The notes: generated by a model from the sequence alone, not told the origin. DNA of 64,000 bases from Ophioderma brevispina (GCA_023653785.1 JAMKCH010058368.1:62001-126000), one strand, 5' to 3'; counted from the first letter of the stretch, positions 23,585-36,794 are shown. Numbers and translations: made by a program.

Positions 23585-23910
23585 CTCGATTGGCTCCATT
23601 GCATGATATAACCTTTGAGTAACCAATCAAAATAGACCTTCTATGTATTTATACAAACCTATAAGATCGTCTTACCATGTCTCTGATTGGTTAAATACAC
23701 CCTATAACCCAATGTATAGCCAATACAATCGCCCTTGCGGTCTACCACCTTTCTAACAGTATCTCTGATTGGATCATTACATGATATAACATGATATACT
23801 CTCTGAGTAACCAATCAAAATAGACCTTCTATACACCTGTACAAACTCTTTAGGCTTTGCTTACCATGTCTCCGATTGACTTTATATACATATAACCCTT
23901 TGTATAACTA
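23585..23910. repeat. Diverged tandem duplication, about 180 bp
   Basis: GAGTAACCAATCAAAATAGA, CCTTCTAT, TACAAAC, CTTACCATGTCTC and GATTG occur in the same order twice, starting near 23585 and 23765. The two copies are adjacent. Confidence 0.8.
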
Positions 23911-23914
23911 ATGA

Positions 23915-24745
23915 ATGTAGATATCAGGAGGTTAAGGTAATTCAGTCACTTGGGGAAAAACTTCATTCACGATACGTAATTACCTATATAATAGTATATG
24001 CTTTGAGATTAGTGCTATGGTTTGTGAATGCAATTTGCATATTAAATACGCCCGTTTGCTGTTATTCCATTGTCGTGGATCATATTGTTTTTGTTTACAA
24101 ACTACTCTATTCACGTTACATTAGCAATTCATTGGAAAGTCATAGGGACCATTTTAGTGAGTTATTGAAGGTGCCAATTCGTATGGCATCGTGAATTGTG
24201 TTCTTTTAGCATAGAACATATAGAAAGTGCATTCGCTCGCTAGAGATTACCTGTTAGACAGTGCGGGCTGTAGAGCTACAAAAATTATGCAAATGAGGCA
24301 CTTATTTGAATAGCTAATCCCGAAAGGCGAATTATCCATTTGTACATTGCCTATTAGATGAATTGTCATGCATCCCAGTACATACATTTAGTCAAACGCG
24401 CCGGATTTAAAGGCACTGGCAGCGATTTGCTAAATCTAAAAAACAAAACAAGACAAAACAACAACAAAACATTCAAGTTACTGCATTTTGATAACAAGTC
24501 CAGTGAGAATACTAACAGCAATATATACCCTGTCCAGTAAAAGGGGAACATGACCCTTTCTTTTGCCACTTGTATTTTACACATTTTGTTAGAGAGAGAG
24601 GCTCCAAGATGTGGCAAATACGCTATAGCTATATTTACCCTAGGGTTACATTATGATGGTCTTCCTCTAGTGTTATCTCAATATAGTTTATCAAAGGTCA
24701 TGTTTAATCCTACAGTGAACACACTAGGGTATTTTAGTCATTATT
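23915..24745. other. Unassigned sequence
   Basis: No gene is seen. A short A-rich stretch with AAAACAAAACAAGAC lies near 24440. Confidence 0.4.
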
Positions 24746-24746
24746 G

Positions 24747-24919
24747 CCGGTGTGAAAGTAATCATAGTCCGGCAGGTATCATAGTCCGGGCTCCATAGAC
24801 GACAACGGAATAAAGCATGAAACTAATGTTGCGTGAAGAGTCAACTGAATCGATTGCCCTATTGTTCACCATTGTTCCCAGACTGTGAGCCCGGAGGACT
24901 ATATCTCCTGCCACACCGG
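24747..24919. mobile_element. 165-bp TGTG...CACA element flanked by CCGG, copy 2
   Basis: This is the inverted relative of the element at 12146-12310 and has exactly the same length (24751-24915). It is again flanked by CCGG at 24747-24750 and 24916-24919, here in unrelated host DNA. Near-identity over the whole length suggests fairly recent movement of the family. Confidence 0.88.
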
Positions 24920-27060
24920 CTCCAGACTGTACGGACTTTCTGCAACACATAATTGAATGGAGATTTTTTCAGCACTGTTGTTTCTCCATATTTGGGGGTC
25001 ATTTTTTTTATTTGAAAACAAAAATTCCAGAATATCCTTCACTCAGTCATCCACTCCTACAAATTTCAAATATTTTTCGCTTTCGCGCGGATCATTGATA
25101 GTGCCTCTAAGAGTTCGCAGACAAAGGTGAAATCCGACACTCTTGATTAATTTTCTTCTCAATTTATATTGTCTTTCTGGCAACAACAATAGCTCCCAAG
25201 TATGATGCTCCCAAAACGTCAAAAGGTTGTGTCTATTCTAAGTAGGCAATCTCTTCCAAGTAGGGGTCAATTGAACGCGCCCTCTTCCTTATTAAACCAT
25301 TTCAATGTTTCGTATCCCGTTTAAAACGTGAACGAACATTGCAAGTGGTAGGCCAATTTATTCTTGAAAGGATGACGCAAGAGTGAATTGAACTCGCCAC
25401 ACTTTCAGAGACCGATTCACTCATTATGGAGTGATCACTGACGACGCTCATCCAAGAATATTTCACTCCATTGCATCTATACATATAGCTACATATCAAG
25501 ACTGCTTGTTTTTTCTCTTGGACACGTGAACATATTTGTATCAAATTACACAACACTGCTTTGGTCACAAATATTGTCTTTAGAACCCGAAGATTTACCT
25601 GGAAGTTGCTTTGATTTTTATTCCATGAAAGGCCATATATTTCTCATTGTTTTCCAAGAATTGTGTCCAGCGGAGCGGATATGGAGTAAAACTGCCGATT
25701 TTATAGTAAATCATAGGACATTGCAGTCTGCTTTAACACGTCTATCATCAAAACCACAAGCTTGTGTCAAGTTCCATGAAACATGGTTGCAGGTATGTGC
25801 GAGTGTCCAGCTTTCGAATCAAGTAGAGAACATGGTAAGCTGAAATCGGAACAGGCACCTTTAATATTTTATTTATGTTATAGTACAAGGTAACCAGCTG
25901 GTTGTGTTAACTAACTTCTATTCCCAGTTGCTTGTTTGAAGGTAAACTATTTGACACATAGAAATACCAATTTCAGAGATTCCATTTGACTGCAACACGA
26001 CCCACTGTCACGTGTTTGTTAATGTGCTAAAATAGTACTTGTGTAATTTCATTTCTTATTACCCACTCTATTCCGCCATTGCTTGTGTGTCTAATTTGCA
26101 GTCTAATTGTGTGTCTATTTTTTAACAAAAGAAAACTCACAAGTTTACTCTCGTTAGCTTATCCGAATGTTGCAAGAGTTTATCCACAAATATAATGTTT
26201 ATGTGATTTAACGCATTTGGTCTATGAATCAGTCATTTTCTTGATCAGTCGCATTTACAGGACACTGAATAAATTACGCAAAATTATCAAAAAAATTTAA
26301 GAGACCAACATAAAATTACTCGGTCATATTGTAAGTATGTAGTCTTGTTCCAGACTGATCTCAACAGGTGTTGTATGATTGTTCTCCCCAAGCAATTGGG
26401 AATTTTGTCACTTCTGTGCGTACAGACTGGCAGATCACACCTTGAAAACGTGAAATTGGAAATAAGTTTGTTGAGGATAATTTTTTGACTTATAAGCAAA
26501 AAGGAATGCGATAAAATCACACAAAACTGACTACTAAAAAAATCTTATGTCGGTTCCATCTCTCTCATTTACGTTTTCCCTTTCTTTTTCCCAAGTTTTT
26601 ACTTAATTTTTCTTTTGCATTTCATTAATATAAAGTTCCTTCCTGCTTAATTCTATAATATTGTTTCCAACTTCTCTCCTTGCTTTCTCGATAGAGCCGA
26701 AGTGCTTGACTTCCGTCAAGCGAGGATCGAGTTGCTCGGGGAATACTCGCTGCCACCAATATATGTGACCGCTTCAGCACTGGGCAGGAAAAGGCTCCTA
26801 CACTCAATGCCACCCAGGTTAATCTATAGAATATTTTGCTCCATGAAAGAAGATAGGTTAGATGGGAACCATTTTGTCGATGATAACTAATTATAGCTTG
26901 AAGCCTTGTGTGGCTTTAAACATGTCGTTGTCATAGATGTGCAATTATCTTTAACTTTGTAACCCTCGAATGAATTAATTATTAAATGTTGCAAAATAAC
27001 TAGTGAGCATACATTCAAGCATATGAGGGTTGGTATGGGGGTCATCACTGTGAAGGTCAA
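24920..27060. other. Unassigned sequence
   Basis: Open frames at 25526-25843 (+, 105 codons) and 26625-26813 (-, 62 codons) have no domain I recognise and no convincing splice context. They may be chance. No repeats were identified. Confidence 0.4.
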
Positions 27061-27064
27061 ATAT

Positions 27065-27445
27065 TGGGAAAGGTCTAAAAACAAAGGTCTCAAAAACACA
27101 AAGGTCTCAAAAACAAAGATCTCCAAAATACGCAAAGGTCTCAAAAACAAAGATCTCCCAACAAGCAAAGGTCTCAATAAACAAATAAAAGGTCTCAAAA
27201 CTTATTAGGTCTCGACATCAAACGAAGATCTCAAAAACACAAACGGGTCTTCAAAACACAAAGGTCTCAAAACACACAATGGTCTCAATATCAAACAAAG
27301 ATCTCCAAAATACGCAAAGGTCTCAAAAACACAGAAAAGTCTCAACATCCAAATACAGGTCTCACTATCTAAACACTGGTCTAAATAACACACTATAGTC
27401 AAAAACTTCACAACGGTCTGAAAAATCACGTAAAGATCTCAGCTC
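27065..27445. repeat. Short tandem array around AAGGTCTCAAAAACACA
   Basis: About twenty degenerate copies of a 15-18-bp unit, best written AAGGTCTCAAAAACACA, run through this stretch. Some units are altered to AAGATCTCCAAAATACGC or CAACATCAAAC. Confidence 0.9.
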
Positions 27446-27479
27446 TCGTTACGAGTTTGTGCAAGCTATATTCTTCAGA

Positions 27480-27965
27480 TGATAGACTGCATAATGGTTG
27501 CTGAGAATTGCCTGGATCCCTAATCGGTTATTTTGGTTTAAAATTGTCAAAATAATGATTTTTAAACAAAAAATAGACATTTTGGCGGTTCCTGGATGGT
27601 TCCCTGATGGTTTTGGTTGTTCCCAGTATTTTCGGATCCTTTGTGTTTCAATTTTGTTGAGCATTGTCTCCCATAGACAAGCCAACGAGGGTGCCATTCC
27701 CGTGCCCATTGCAGTTCCCGGTATCTGCATTCACATAGTATAGGTAATTGTTCTTTGTTAATACGTGATTCATCAGAGTGGTCGGATAATCAATGGGGTG
27801 GGAGTTGTGTGACCACTCTTGGCCAAAGCTGCACAGATTGCTGCGAATACATATTCTGTCTTTTGTTCCATATTTGTATATGCTTTTCTTATCCGCTGTT
27901 TTGTTAGTTTTGCCTCTGATGAAGATCCAACTAGGACTCGACACGTCAGGCCCACACACTGGTTG
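27480..27965 (-). mobile_element. Penelope-like reverse transcriptase fragment
   Basis: On the minus strand LTKNNYLYY (27761-27735) is followed, after a one-base frame change, by QIPGTAMGTGMAPSLA (from 27727) and then LNKIE. This is the RT region that in Penelope-like elements reads N-[FY]-x-F...Q-x-x-GTAMGT-x-MAP-x-x-A. Only this short section is recognisable. No GIY-YIG endonuclease was found downstream, where a tandem array interrupts. The fragment is certainly inactive. Confidence 0.6.
27911..27952 (+). ncRNA. Hammerhead-like motif, degenerate
   Basis: CTGATGA (27916-27922) is followed by GATCC, a short loop, GGACTC, then GACA and CGTC. This is the layout of a hammerhead core: CUGAUGA, stem II, GAAA, stem III. 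GACA stands where GAAA is expected, so it is probably inactive. Penelope-like elements are known to carry such ribozymes, but the RT beside it is on the opposite strand. Confidence 0.3.
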
Positions 27966-28039
27966 GTATACAGTTTACTTACACAGGCTATTTTATGGAG
28001 AAGCAGTTTGGTAAATAATTGAAAGTCCATTTACTTAAC

Positions 28040-31000
28040 TATTTTTAAGTTAGAAAATAACTGTTTCAATTAATCTTCTCTTCACATTTTTGTCAGTTTA
28101 GTTTATTCACGAATATGAAGCAATGATACAATAAAAAATAAAGAAAATATGAGATGAGCTAGGACCACCTAAAGCAGTCCCATGGGGCTAATAAAAGAGA
28201 TGACTCTTACTAAATTTACTACCGTGTTTAAATTACATAACTAAACAAATATATATATATATATACTAAGTTACAAACTTTAACAGTATAGAAGAAATAC
28301 TCTCCAGATGTGAACCGGGTGGAAAGAGTGGAAAAGAAAAACGAGTGGAAGAGTGGAATGGAGGACAACACCTTCTTGAGTGGTAAGAATTCTCCGCACA
28401 TTAAAATAAGCGTGAACATTCCTTACAATCAGGTTCGCCCAAAAATGTGATACCAAGTCGTCATGTGAGTGCAAGAAGGTCATAAGTGCAATAGCTGCCA
28501 TTTGTCAGAAATTCTCATCACAAACAAAATATCATGCAAAGTCTTTGGTCAGTGACTCTTGGAATGGTTCTTACAGTCACCTGAAGAACCATTTCAAGAG
28601 CCACTGACAAGGAAAGGAAAGGTCAATTAAGAGTCATCCAATGACAGCAAACAGATGTATCACATGGCAGCTATTCACTTAGGACCTTCTCGCACTCACA
28701 CGACGAAGTGTCGTTACAATATTTTCAAACATCATCGTCCTCGGTTAAAAAGTTAAAAATGATTTTTGTGTAAAGCGCAATCTATAAGTGGAACGGAAAA
28801 ACAACACAACCATCATCTTGGGATGTTCAAGTGGTATTGTGTACAGTGGTTGAAAACTAAGTGTGTAGTCAAGTTGGAGGTTTAATTTCGCGATAGGTGG
28901 CGGTTCGTGGCGCTATTTTATAACGTACGATATATTATTTTAGCGTTCAAGAGCAGTCGTCTTAAAAGAGGGGAAACCCCAATTCTACTACAAAATTTTT
29001 TATGGGAACATGTTAAGTTTACATTGCTAGTTACTATAAAATATTACACAACACCAACAGGAAAATCTAAAATTGTGAAAAATGGGGACGCTCTCCAAAA
29101 AAATTGTGTATTATGGCTTGAAATGAACATTCTATTAAGCACAGTGGCCGATGGGACAATATGATTAACAAACATGCCTCTTACAACATCGGAAAACGAA
29201 AGAACAGAATCAAATGAACTTTGAAATTTAGCTTTTCTCAGAGGATATCTATGAACCTTTGATAAAAGAGAATGTTCAATGTGATGGAATCGAAATGCAC
29301 CTTTACCTGGAGAGTAAAATAGGTGATGCTATGAGGGCAATGGCGCATTACCAACCCGAGGTGACTGGGAAACAGGGGCCTATGGCGACCCAGTTCGAGG
29401 AAAAATAGTAGCCCACAGTCTTTTGGCACCGAGGGGAGTATCGTCCCATTTCCGAATGCCAGAGCCGTCAATATTATTTTGCTTACACAAACGCTATACA
29501 AAGACTTCTTCGGTAGACAAGCATGTCTAACAAAATTGGAACTACTATCTGCCAATGATGCAAGCGTGGCGTGGAAGTCGCGAATTCTGTTATAAAAAAA
29601 AGTCACAATTGCTTGATGGTTTCTAGGCAACATTGACCTGCTGATTCCAAATCTCCGATTTGATTGCCAAGTCTTGCATCTTGAGCATTCTGAGATAGGA
29701 AGGGGGTAAAATTAACAGGGGCTAAACTTGGTAAACGTTTCAACAGGATAAATTGATTTATAGACATTGTCATTGGTTTTTCTAAGGATTAAAAAGATTG
29801 TTTGCGCTATATCTAGGACAATTACGTTTAACACAGTATAGGCTTAAATTGTTCAAGGTCAAAATCGGTGTAAACATTTCTACTGCATCGATTCTCTCCA
29901 AAAATCGGCTCAATTTTGCTTACAGTAGTTAAGTTAAATAATTTTAGTGATGGTTTGACATTCATGGACATTGGGGTTCTATTAAAGGGGAAAATAGTGT
30001 TAAATACCAGGGATATGGGGAGCAACATCTGCCTATGTAAGCTTAGATATCTTTGATCTGATTAACCCTGTGTACATCTGTGTAACCATTCCCATTATGA
30101 TACGACAATTTGAAACCAATCGGATCATAAAAGGTTTACCCCACGATGACCTAGAAAATTTTTGGAAGGTGCAAACACAAAGCTTGTAGATATAGGAAAC
30201 ATACAGTTTATCTTAGAACCAGATGAACATGTCCTATACACCTTTATAAATAATCATGCAGAGGGATTTATATAGCGCCTAAGCTATTGGACTCTAAGCG
30301 CCTCTTTTACCCTGCATGAAACGTTTACAAAAATATCCCGTCCTATATTAACAGATATTAACCACTTCATACTACAAAAATGCTCAAAGATGCAAAAGTT
30401 GGCCATCATCAAAAACATTTTGTACAGACTATTTTGGAAAGGTCATGTGGATATGCGTACTACCAATTCAAAGGCAGGAATATTTTATTGGTACTAAGTT
30501 TGCCGACACGAGTAGGCCAAATCATATATTTGTTTTTATAACAATATCAAGTCACGGGGCCTTGTCATGTCATTGTGGATAGGTCTATCAATACTTAAAT
30601 CAAGGTAAAGTTAGGCTATTTACACCACCAGTAAAAAAGCCGATCAAGAGATTTTGAAATATATAATTTTTATGTATTGTAAGTAGTAATTATAATCGTT
30701 CATCAGAACTAAAGATGTACCGAAAATGCCGCATAAACTGCTAATCCAAAGTAAATGAACTCGGAACAGTTTTTCGTTTTGATTAGTAAACATATGCAAC
30801 AGTATAACAGCTGCCATAGGATTACGTGTAAAAAAAAATTCCGGATCGGATTTATAACAAAGTTGTGATTTTTCATATGAAGGACTTCGTTTTAGCTTAG
30901 TTATTGACTCCGAGTCCTTCCGGGCCGAGCATAAGAGATTACTTCCAGGGAGGACACCTGGGATTTTCCAATGTTGCGAACGACTGAGATAAGAAAATGA

Positions 31001-31555
31001 TTGAGATGTTTCAGATACATAACAGTTGTGGCATACTGCTCGCAATATAAACAATAACCAATACGCGGATTTGACCAATAATATGAATAAGGCATTTAAA
31101 TTGTCAGGCTATTTTTTTAGAACGATAGCATATTGACTTAATACATGTTGATTTAACAAGGGCTTGGTGCCAGGCTTGTGCGCGCTTACCTCAACACGTG
31201 ATGGGCTCAGACGATGGCGGCCACGACTCTCAATTATAGCAACTCATCAAAACGAACAAACATCACTTTGACTTTGACAGATGAACTCTTCAGCTCCTCG
31301 ACAGTCGAGGTCAACCGCATAGGTTAGTGAGTGCGCTAGATGTTAGATGCTGGAGGGTTGATTTCTTAGATACGTGGTTGTTTCTTCTTTAAATGCTTCC
31401 GTTGTAGTGATATTGACGAAGGTTTTCGGTTAGGTAAGGTCATCGAGTTTATTGATCATCAAGGACCGTGCGCGTTCACATTGGTTGTGTTAACACCAAG
31501 TGGGTCTATGTCAGTGTTTCACAAAGTGATTAGTATATGGCCAAGATCATGTATA
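28040..31555. other. Unassigned sequence with one hairpin
   Basis: Frames at 29238-29633 (-, 131 codons) and 30644-31078 (-, 144 codons) show no domain I know. A TA microsatellite lies at 28249-28265. The hairpin at 28548-28608 is listed separately. GGCGCTATTTTA and GGGGACGCTCTCCAAAAAA near 28915 and 29086 resemble parts of the 61.5 kb element. Confidence 0.4.
28548..28608. repeat. Short near-perfect hairpin
   Basis: A 25-bp arm (28548-28572, starting GTCAGTGACTCTTGG) is the inverted partner of 28584-28608. There are two differences, one giving a G-U pair and one an A-C mismatch, and the loop is 11 bases. The size is compatible with a small hairpin RNA or with a palindromic transposon remnant. 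Confidence 0.8.
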
Positions 31556-31559
31556 TGCA

Positions 31560-32867
31560 AAAAGTGTCTGGAGTGTCTCCCTTGAATGTCGCTGGTAGAT
31601 TTAGCTGGAGCCAAGGAAAAAGCAGAGGCCCTGAACCGTCAATTCTGTTTCGTCTTTACTCAAGAAAGACTCACAGATTTCCCGGGATCTTGGGCAAAGT
31701 ATGTTCCTGATATTCACTATCTTGAAAATCAACCCGATGGTGATTGAAATTTACTCAATTATATAAGTCCGAATAGCGCCGGGCCTGCAACTTACGCTTC
31801 GTCTTTTGAAATCGTGTTCACCAGTATGCCCGATTCTCCAAAGCTTTTCCAAAAATCACTCTCCCTGGACATCCTTCCTTTAGACGGTTGAAAGCTAAAC
31901 ATCTCCATTACAAAAAAAGAGCAATCGCTCAATCTGCCAAATTCCGCCCATGTCCTCCACTTCTATCATTTCGCAACTTTTAGAACCATTATCCATAACA
32001 CTCATGGGCCACTTTTGAGAAACATGAATCCTACTGACCAACAAACACGGCTTGTAGAAAAGGACGTACATGTGAAACGCAGCTTGCAGCTTTGACCACG
32101 ACCTCAAAATTTTCTGATAATTGTAGCAAAGCCGATCTCATCATCATGATTTCAGCAGGCTTTGACGCCTGTCCCCCAATCGGTAGACTCCTGACCAACT
32201 ACATCAGGTTGGACATTCGCAACACATTTCCTCCTGATCGACTCCTTCCATCACCAACGTCATCAGCAGGTTGTAGTTGATGGAAATCATCTCAGTTCTC
32301 CATTAGATTGTGTCGCGTTCCTCAGGGACTGGTTGGGCCCCTGCTGTTTTTTATCTATATCAATGACTTGCCAGATGACCTCTCATCCGGTGTTGACTTT
32401 TTGCAGACGACTGCACAGTTCTATAGAGAAATAAAAACCGTCGTGATGCAAAGATCCTCCAGCATGAGTTGATAAACTTTGCAAAGGAACACCGGCAGAT
32501 GGGCTTAATCACAAACCATCTTTCCCAATGAGGATGAGTTCACAAAACAACCCCACTATTACTCGTTATCATATGGAGACACTCACTCCTTGGAGTGAAA
32601 CCTAGCCTTATTTAGGAGTGGAGTTGTCATCTGACTTTCTTAATAAACATATAAATAGACGGCCGCCAAATCTAATAGAACTTTGGTCTACTTAGAGAAA
32701 CCCTTCCCCTGTTGTGACAGAGCCACCAAAGAAGCTGCCTACAAAGCATTAGTTTCGTCAATCCTAGAATACTGCCCGACGATATTGGATCCTCACCAAA
32801 AAATAACATCACCACATTGGACAAAGTGCAAAGCGTGCTGGCCCGATTCACTTTAATGACCAAAAGA

Positions 32868-32901
<34 letters not shown>

Positions 32902-33560
32902 GAAAAAATATCTCTAAAGAATCAAGCGTCGCCGACATGCTAACCAGCTTGAATGGGAACACTCGACATCAGACGCATGAAAGTACGACTATGTACATCT
33001 ACAAGACTCTGGCCTCATTCCAAATACTATTGCTCATCTCATGCACCAACCAATAAAGACCAGACTACCACCAGACCAAACACCAGACAACACCATGGAA
33101 GCTTCATCTACGATCGCATAAGACAAACCAGACCCCTACCTCATTCACTCTCCCATGGACTATACCAGAATGTAATTACCTCCCGCTACAACTCAGGCGG
33201 CTACTTCATTGCCGTTTTACAACTCATGAAGTTCCATTGACCTTGCCACCCTTTGCGCATAAGCTCACTGTTAAATAATAGTGCATCCAGCCCCTTCCAG
33301 TGTTACCTGTACGGGACAGCCCCACCAGGCGATTGTACCGTAACTGACAGATACTATACAGAAAAACACGATTTGTTTTGAAAAATGAAGTGCGCCCCGT
33401 CATCGGTAAATCTCTGAGTCATCCTTTAAATCAATCGGACCTGAAATTACCGGCAGCGTCGATCATGCATTTGTACACATTGTATCTATAATTTATTGTT
33501 CATCCTTCAACATTTACATGATGTAATCATCCCTAGAGCGCTGTCTAAAACGCAGTTTAG
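31560..33560 (+). mobile_element. Decayed CR1-like retrotransposon (LINE F)
   Basis: The plus strand carries pre-RT text (AKEKAEALNRQFCFVFTQE, about 31615), then VPQGLVGPLLFFIYINDL (about 32310-32365) with DDLSSGVDF after it. A degraded active-site region follows, with YREIKT. Next are the CR1-type C-terminal words CCDRATKEAAYKALVSSILE and LDPHQK, then ESSVADMLTSL and SRYNSGGYF. The usual YADD is lost. A run of 27 A at 32867-32893 sits inside the C-terminal coding region, giving a lysine tract in translation; this looks like a later expansion and not a tail. Stops and frameshifts are frequent. The extent on both sides is approximate. Confidence 0.75.
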
Positions 33561-36125
33561 TGGAGTGCTTGATCTAACTGTCTTCGTCAAGGAACATGAA
33601 ATATAAGAACTAGAATCATCGCTGTTACGATAATTCGCGCATCTCTGGCAAGACCCCCATACAAAGACTTGTCTCCGGCAGACGGTGTCAAGTGCAAACC
33701 GTTATAAGACACGTCTTCGATTTTTATGTCCCCTGCTGTGTCGTGATCGTGTCTTCGGGTACGACTGACACATACTTTTAAGTTTTCTTCATGAATAAAC
33801 ATGCTCGCCATCACCAGCCCAGCCGCCCAAGACTGTTTTCTGTAATAAGAACACTGGTACATTTTCCCAAACATTTTAATGTAGCCTAAGTGCTGTCAAT
33901 GGGCCAAAAGATTGCAGGAGTTTTTCACCACCAATAGTAGTGCGCATTTTTAGATACCAATTAGAAGTGCATAACAGCACGTTTTGATGCATTGAGTAGA
34001 AGCTCAAAGTCTGAATGTTTATCCAGATTCTATTGTCAGACTCACTCAATTCCCTACCCGCCTCATCACAAACATGTAAAACATCGGCAAATTGAAATAC
34101 AGGAGAGAACCAGTATGTAAGTAATCGCCGTAATAACGTATCCCTTGAGGACACCAAAGAACAACGTCATCTGAAAATTTCCCTTTATAAATGAACCCGC
34201 TACTTTCTTATCCCACAGGAGAAGTCTGAACCAATGAGACACCGTCCTCTAATACCCCAAGCATTATTTATTTGTCAAAGCAGACCAAATAGAGAGGGAC
34301 TTCACAGCACTACATCGCAGTCTATCCACATGGACGCTTATGGATACAATCCGCTTACAGGTTCGACCTTGTCAAACCAACTGGTTATTCATCAATATGA
34401 GCACTAACAGATCGAGAAACACAATTTGTACACAAGCTTATCAAACACGAGCAAATAGCTGAGAGATTTAAGAGTCCTTTATAAGAGGATGATATTTTTA
34501 GGATCGTGGAATTGCCCCTTTTAGAAATAACTCACTGTTTGAAACCCTTTTGCTGAAGTGACCACTTTGTCTTCGATGGTGTTCATGTTATCGAATGGTA
34601 TACAATTTCTGCAAGCTATCAAGATTACGGTTACATAGAAGGCCAACAGGATCAGTCTCAAAACAAAATAGAACACGTTTACTTCGTCGTATGAGGCATG
34701 AACTTTAAAGAGCAGACCAAAACAACACAAAGCTAAGGTAATTCCCCTCATCTTGACTAATTCGTTGAATTTTTATTTGACAAGGGAGTTTAATCGTTTT
34801 CCTCGTAATAATAATGATGTATTTTTGTATAATTACAATTGATTTCCTGATTATATTTCAATTGCTTACAATGCCACACGGAGTTAGCTACTTGTACTAA
34901 GCATTGATGTGTTGTATGTCACCATTATAACGGTTGAGATTTAGTGAAATGATTCTGTATTCATAGTTTAATATAGGCCCGTGGAGGTTTCGCAAGCCTT
35001 GTTTTACTCCAAAGTACACTAGCTAAATATAAACGCTAAACCAATTCCGTGTCTATTTCTCATGTGTCCCATTAAAGGCTCATTGATAGGACTTTTGCTC
35101 GCAGGTGTATACTAAAATAGCAAAAAAAAATACGATTAAGTACTTAATAAATTGACCGGATCCTTGTAACTTCCAACACCAAACCGACTGCAGAAAATCT
35201 ACCTCCCTCGGCAAACTAATATCATCGCCTTTTGACTTTAATTAGAAACGTCATGCATCCTACATCTAGGTCGGATTAAATTGGTTATACCAAATAAGGT
35301 GCTGACCTAGGATTTATATTTCCGTTTAGAAAACCAGTTTTTTTTTTTCATGTTTCATATTTTGAGGCGGCGGTGCTTTTTGAACGCTGTAATTGACGGC
35401 TATTAGTCATTTTGAAATAAACTCACTTCGGATTTTTACCTCCTTAGATGTCTGGAGAATAAACTACAGAAACTATGCGGGGTGGAAATTCCATGAAACC
35501 GGCGCCAACTCACTTGAAGATTGCAAGTCGAGAGGGCGCAATGTTGTTAACCGGGGAAAACAAAGCTACAAATGCGCTCACACTGACTTCAGATCAGACT
35601 CCCGAGACAGGGAGAGCCTACTCGATTACTTGCAAACAATTGAAATAAAAATTATTGATTAATAAACGTAGCTATTTTCAAATACATATTTTATTTTTAC
35701 CATCCTTTTATAATCTCCTGGAACCCATTAGATTGTTTGTATTTATCAAAATTTTTTTTCTGACGCCTTAATGCAATATTTGCCGTAATACCATCAACTA
35801 TATCCCGGCACTCTTATAAATGTGTAATTTGAACATTTTCTTTACACGTGAAGCAGACGGCTTTTAAAAAATGTTTAATCCCGAACAGTTTTTACGTACT
35901 TCAAAGTCGAGGCATAGATGTGTTTAGACCAATATTAAATCCTTAAACACATTTTTTTCAGCAATAAAGTGAGAATTTGGTTATTTATTTATTTTTTTTT
36001 AGACCTGGTAATTACTAAGAATTAAGTGTATTTCGTGATTCTAATATTAGCGAAGTTTGTCTCTATAGGCTACTGTGTTTTAATTATGTCCGTTTCGGAA
36101 GAAAGTACAAAATTGAGATTTTAGA
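33561..36125. other. Unassigned sequence
   Basis: Several open frames of 75-95 codons (for example 33587-33874 and 33876-34157 on the minus strand, 35393-35662 on the plus strand) show no recognisable domain. No clear repeats were seen. Confidence 0.4.
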
Positions 36126-36129
36126 AATC

Positions 36130-36790
36130 GATGTACGGGTGGTACAACGTAACATAGAGGTTGTAACTCGACACAGTCTTATTAATCTCAACATAGAGGT
36201 TGTAAAACTGGATGTAGGGTTGTAAAACTCGACATAGAGTTGTTAAAACTCGTTTGTAAATGTGGTTGTAAACTCGATATAGAGTTGTAACTCGACATTA
36301 CGGTTGTCAACTCGACTTCCAGTTGTGAAACTCTACTAGCGGTTGTAAAGTTTGACGTACATGTCAAACTCCGAGTAAGGGTTGTAAAAGTCGACATAGA
36401 GGTGTACCTCGACATTACGGTTGTTAAAACTGACGCATATTACGGTTTTGAAACGCGCATAGGTTGTAAGTTGACGTAAGATAACCGATGTAAGGGTTTG
36501 TAAGTCGATAGAAGGTTGTAAAAACTCGAGTGTACAAATGTTGGCAACTCGACATGGAGGTTTGTAAAACTCTATTTCGTTTTGTAAACTCGATTTATTC
36601 GGTTGTGAAACCACAAGCTGGTGTAAGTTCGACGTACTTCGATAAAACTCGATGTAGGGTTTAAAGATCGACATAGAAGTTTACAATGCACATAGACAGT
36701 TTGTAAAACTCGACATAGAGTTTGGTGACCTCGAATAGGTTGTAAAACTCGACGAAGAGGTTGTAAAAACTCGATGTAAGTCGTCATCGT
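36130..36790. repeat. Tandem array, unit about 21 bp (GTTGTAAAACTCGACATAGAG)-like
   Basis: About thirty degenerate units run in tandem, each built on GTTGTAAAACTCGACATAG. The open frames that cross it on the minus strand are only translations of the array. Confidence 0.9.
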
Positions 36791-36794
36791 CGTC

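Noticed and set aside
27065..27445. CRISPR-like array
   Set aside because: Units are contiguous and degenerate with no unique spacers, and the genome is eukaryotic.
30644..31078. 144-codon minus-strand frame as a membrane protein gene
   Set aside because: It has no recognisable family, no splice or promoter support, and a composition like that of the surrounding non-coding DNA.
32817..33056. Lysine-rich protein as a nuclear localisation or basic peptide
   Set aside because: The lysine run comes from the A-run at 32867-32893 inside the degraded CR1-like C-terminus.
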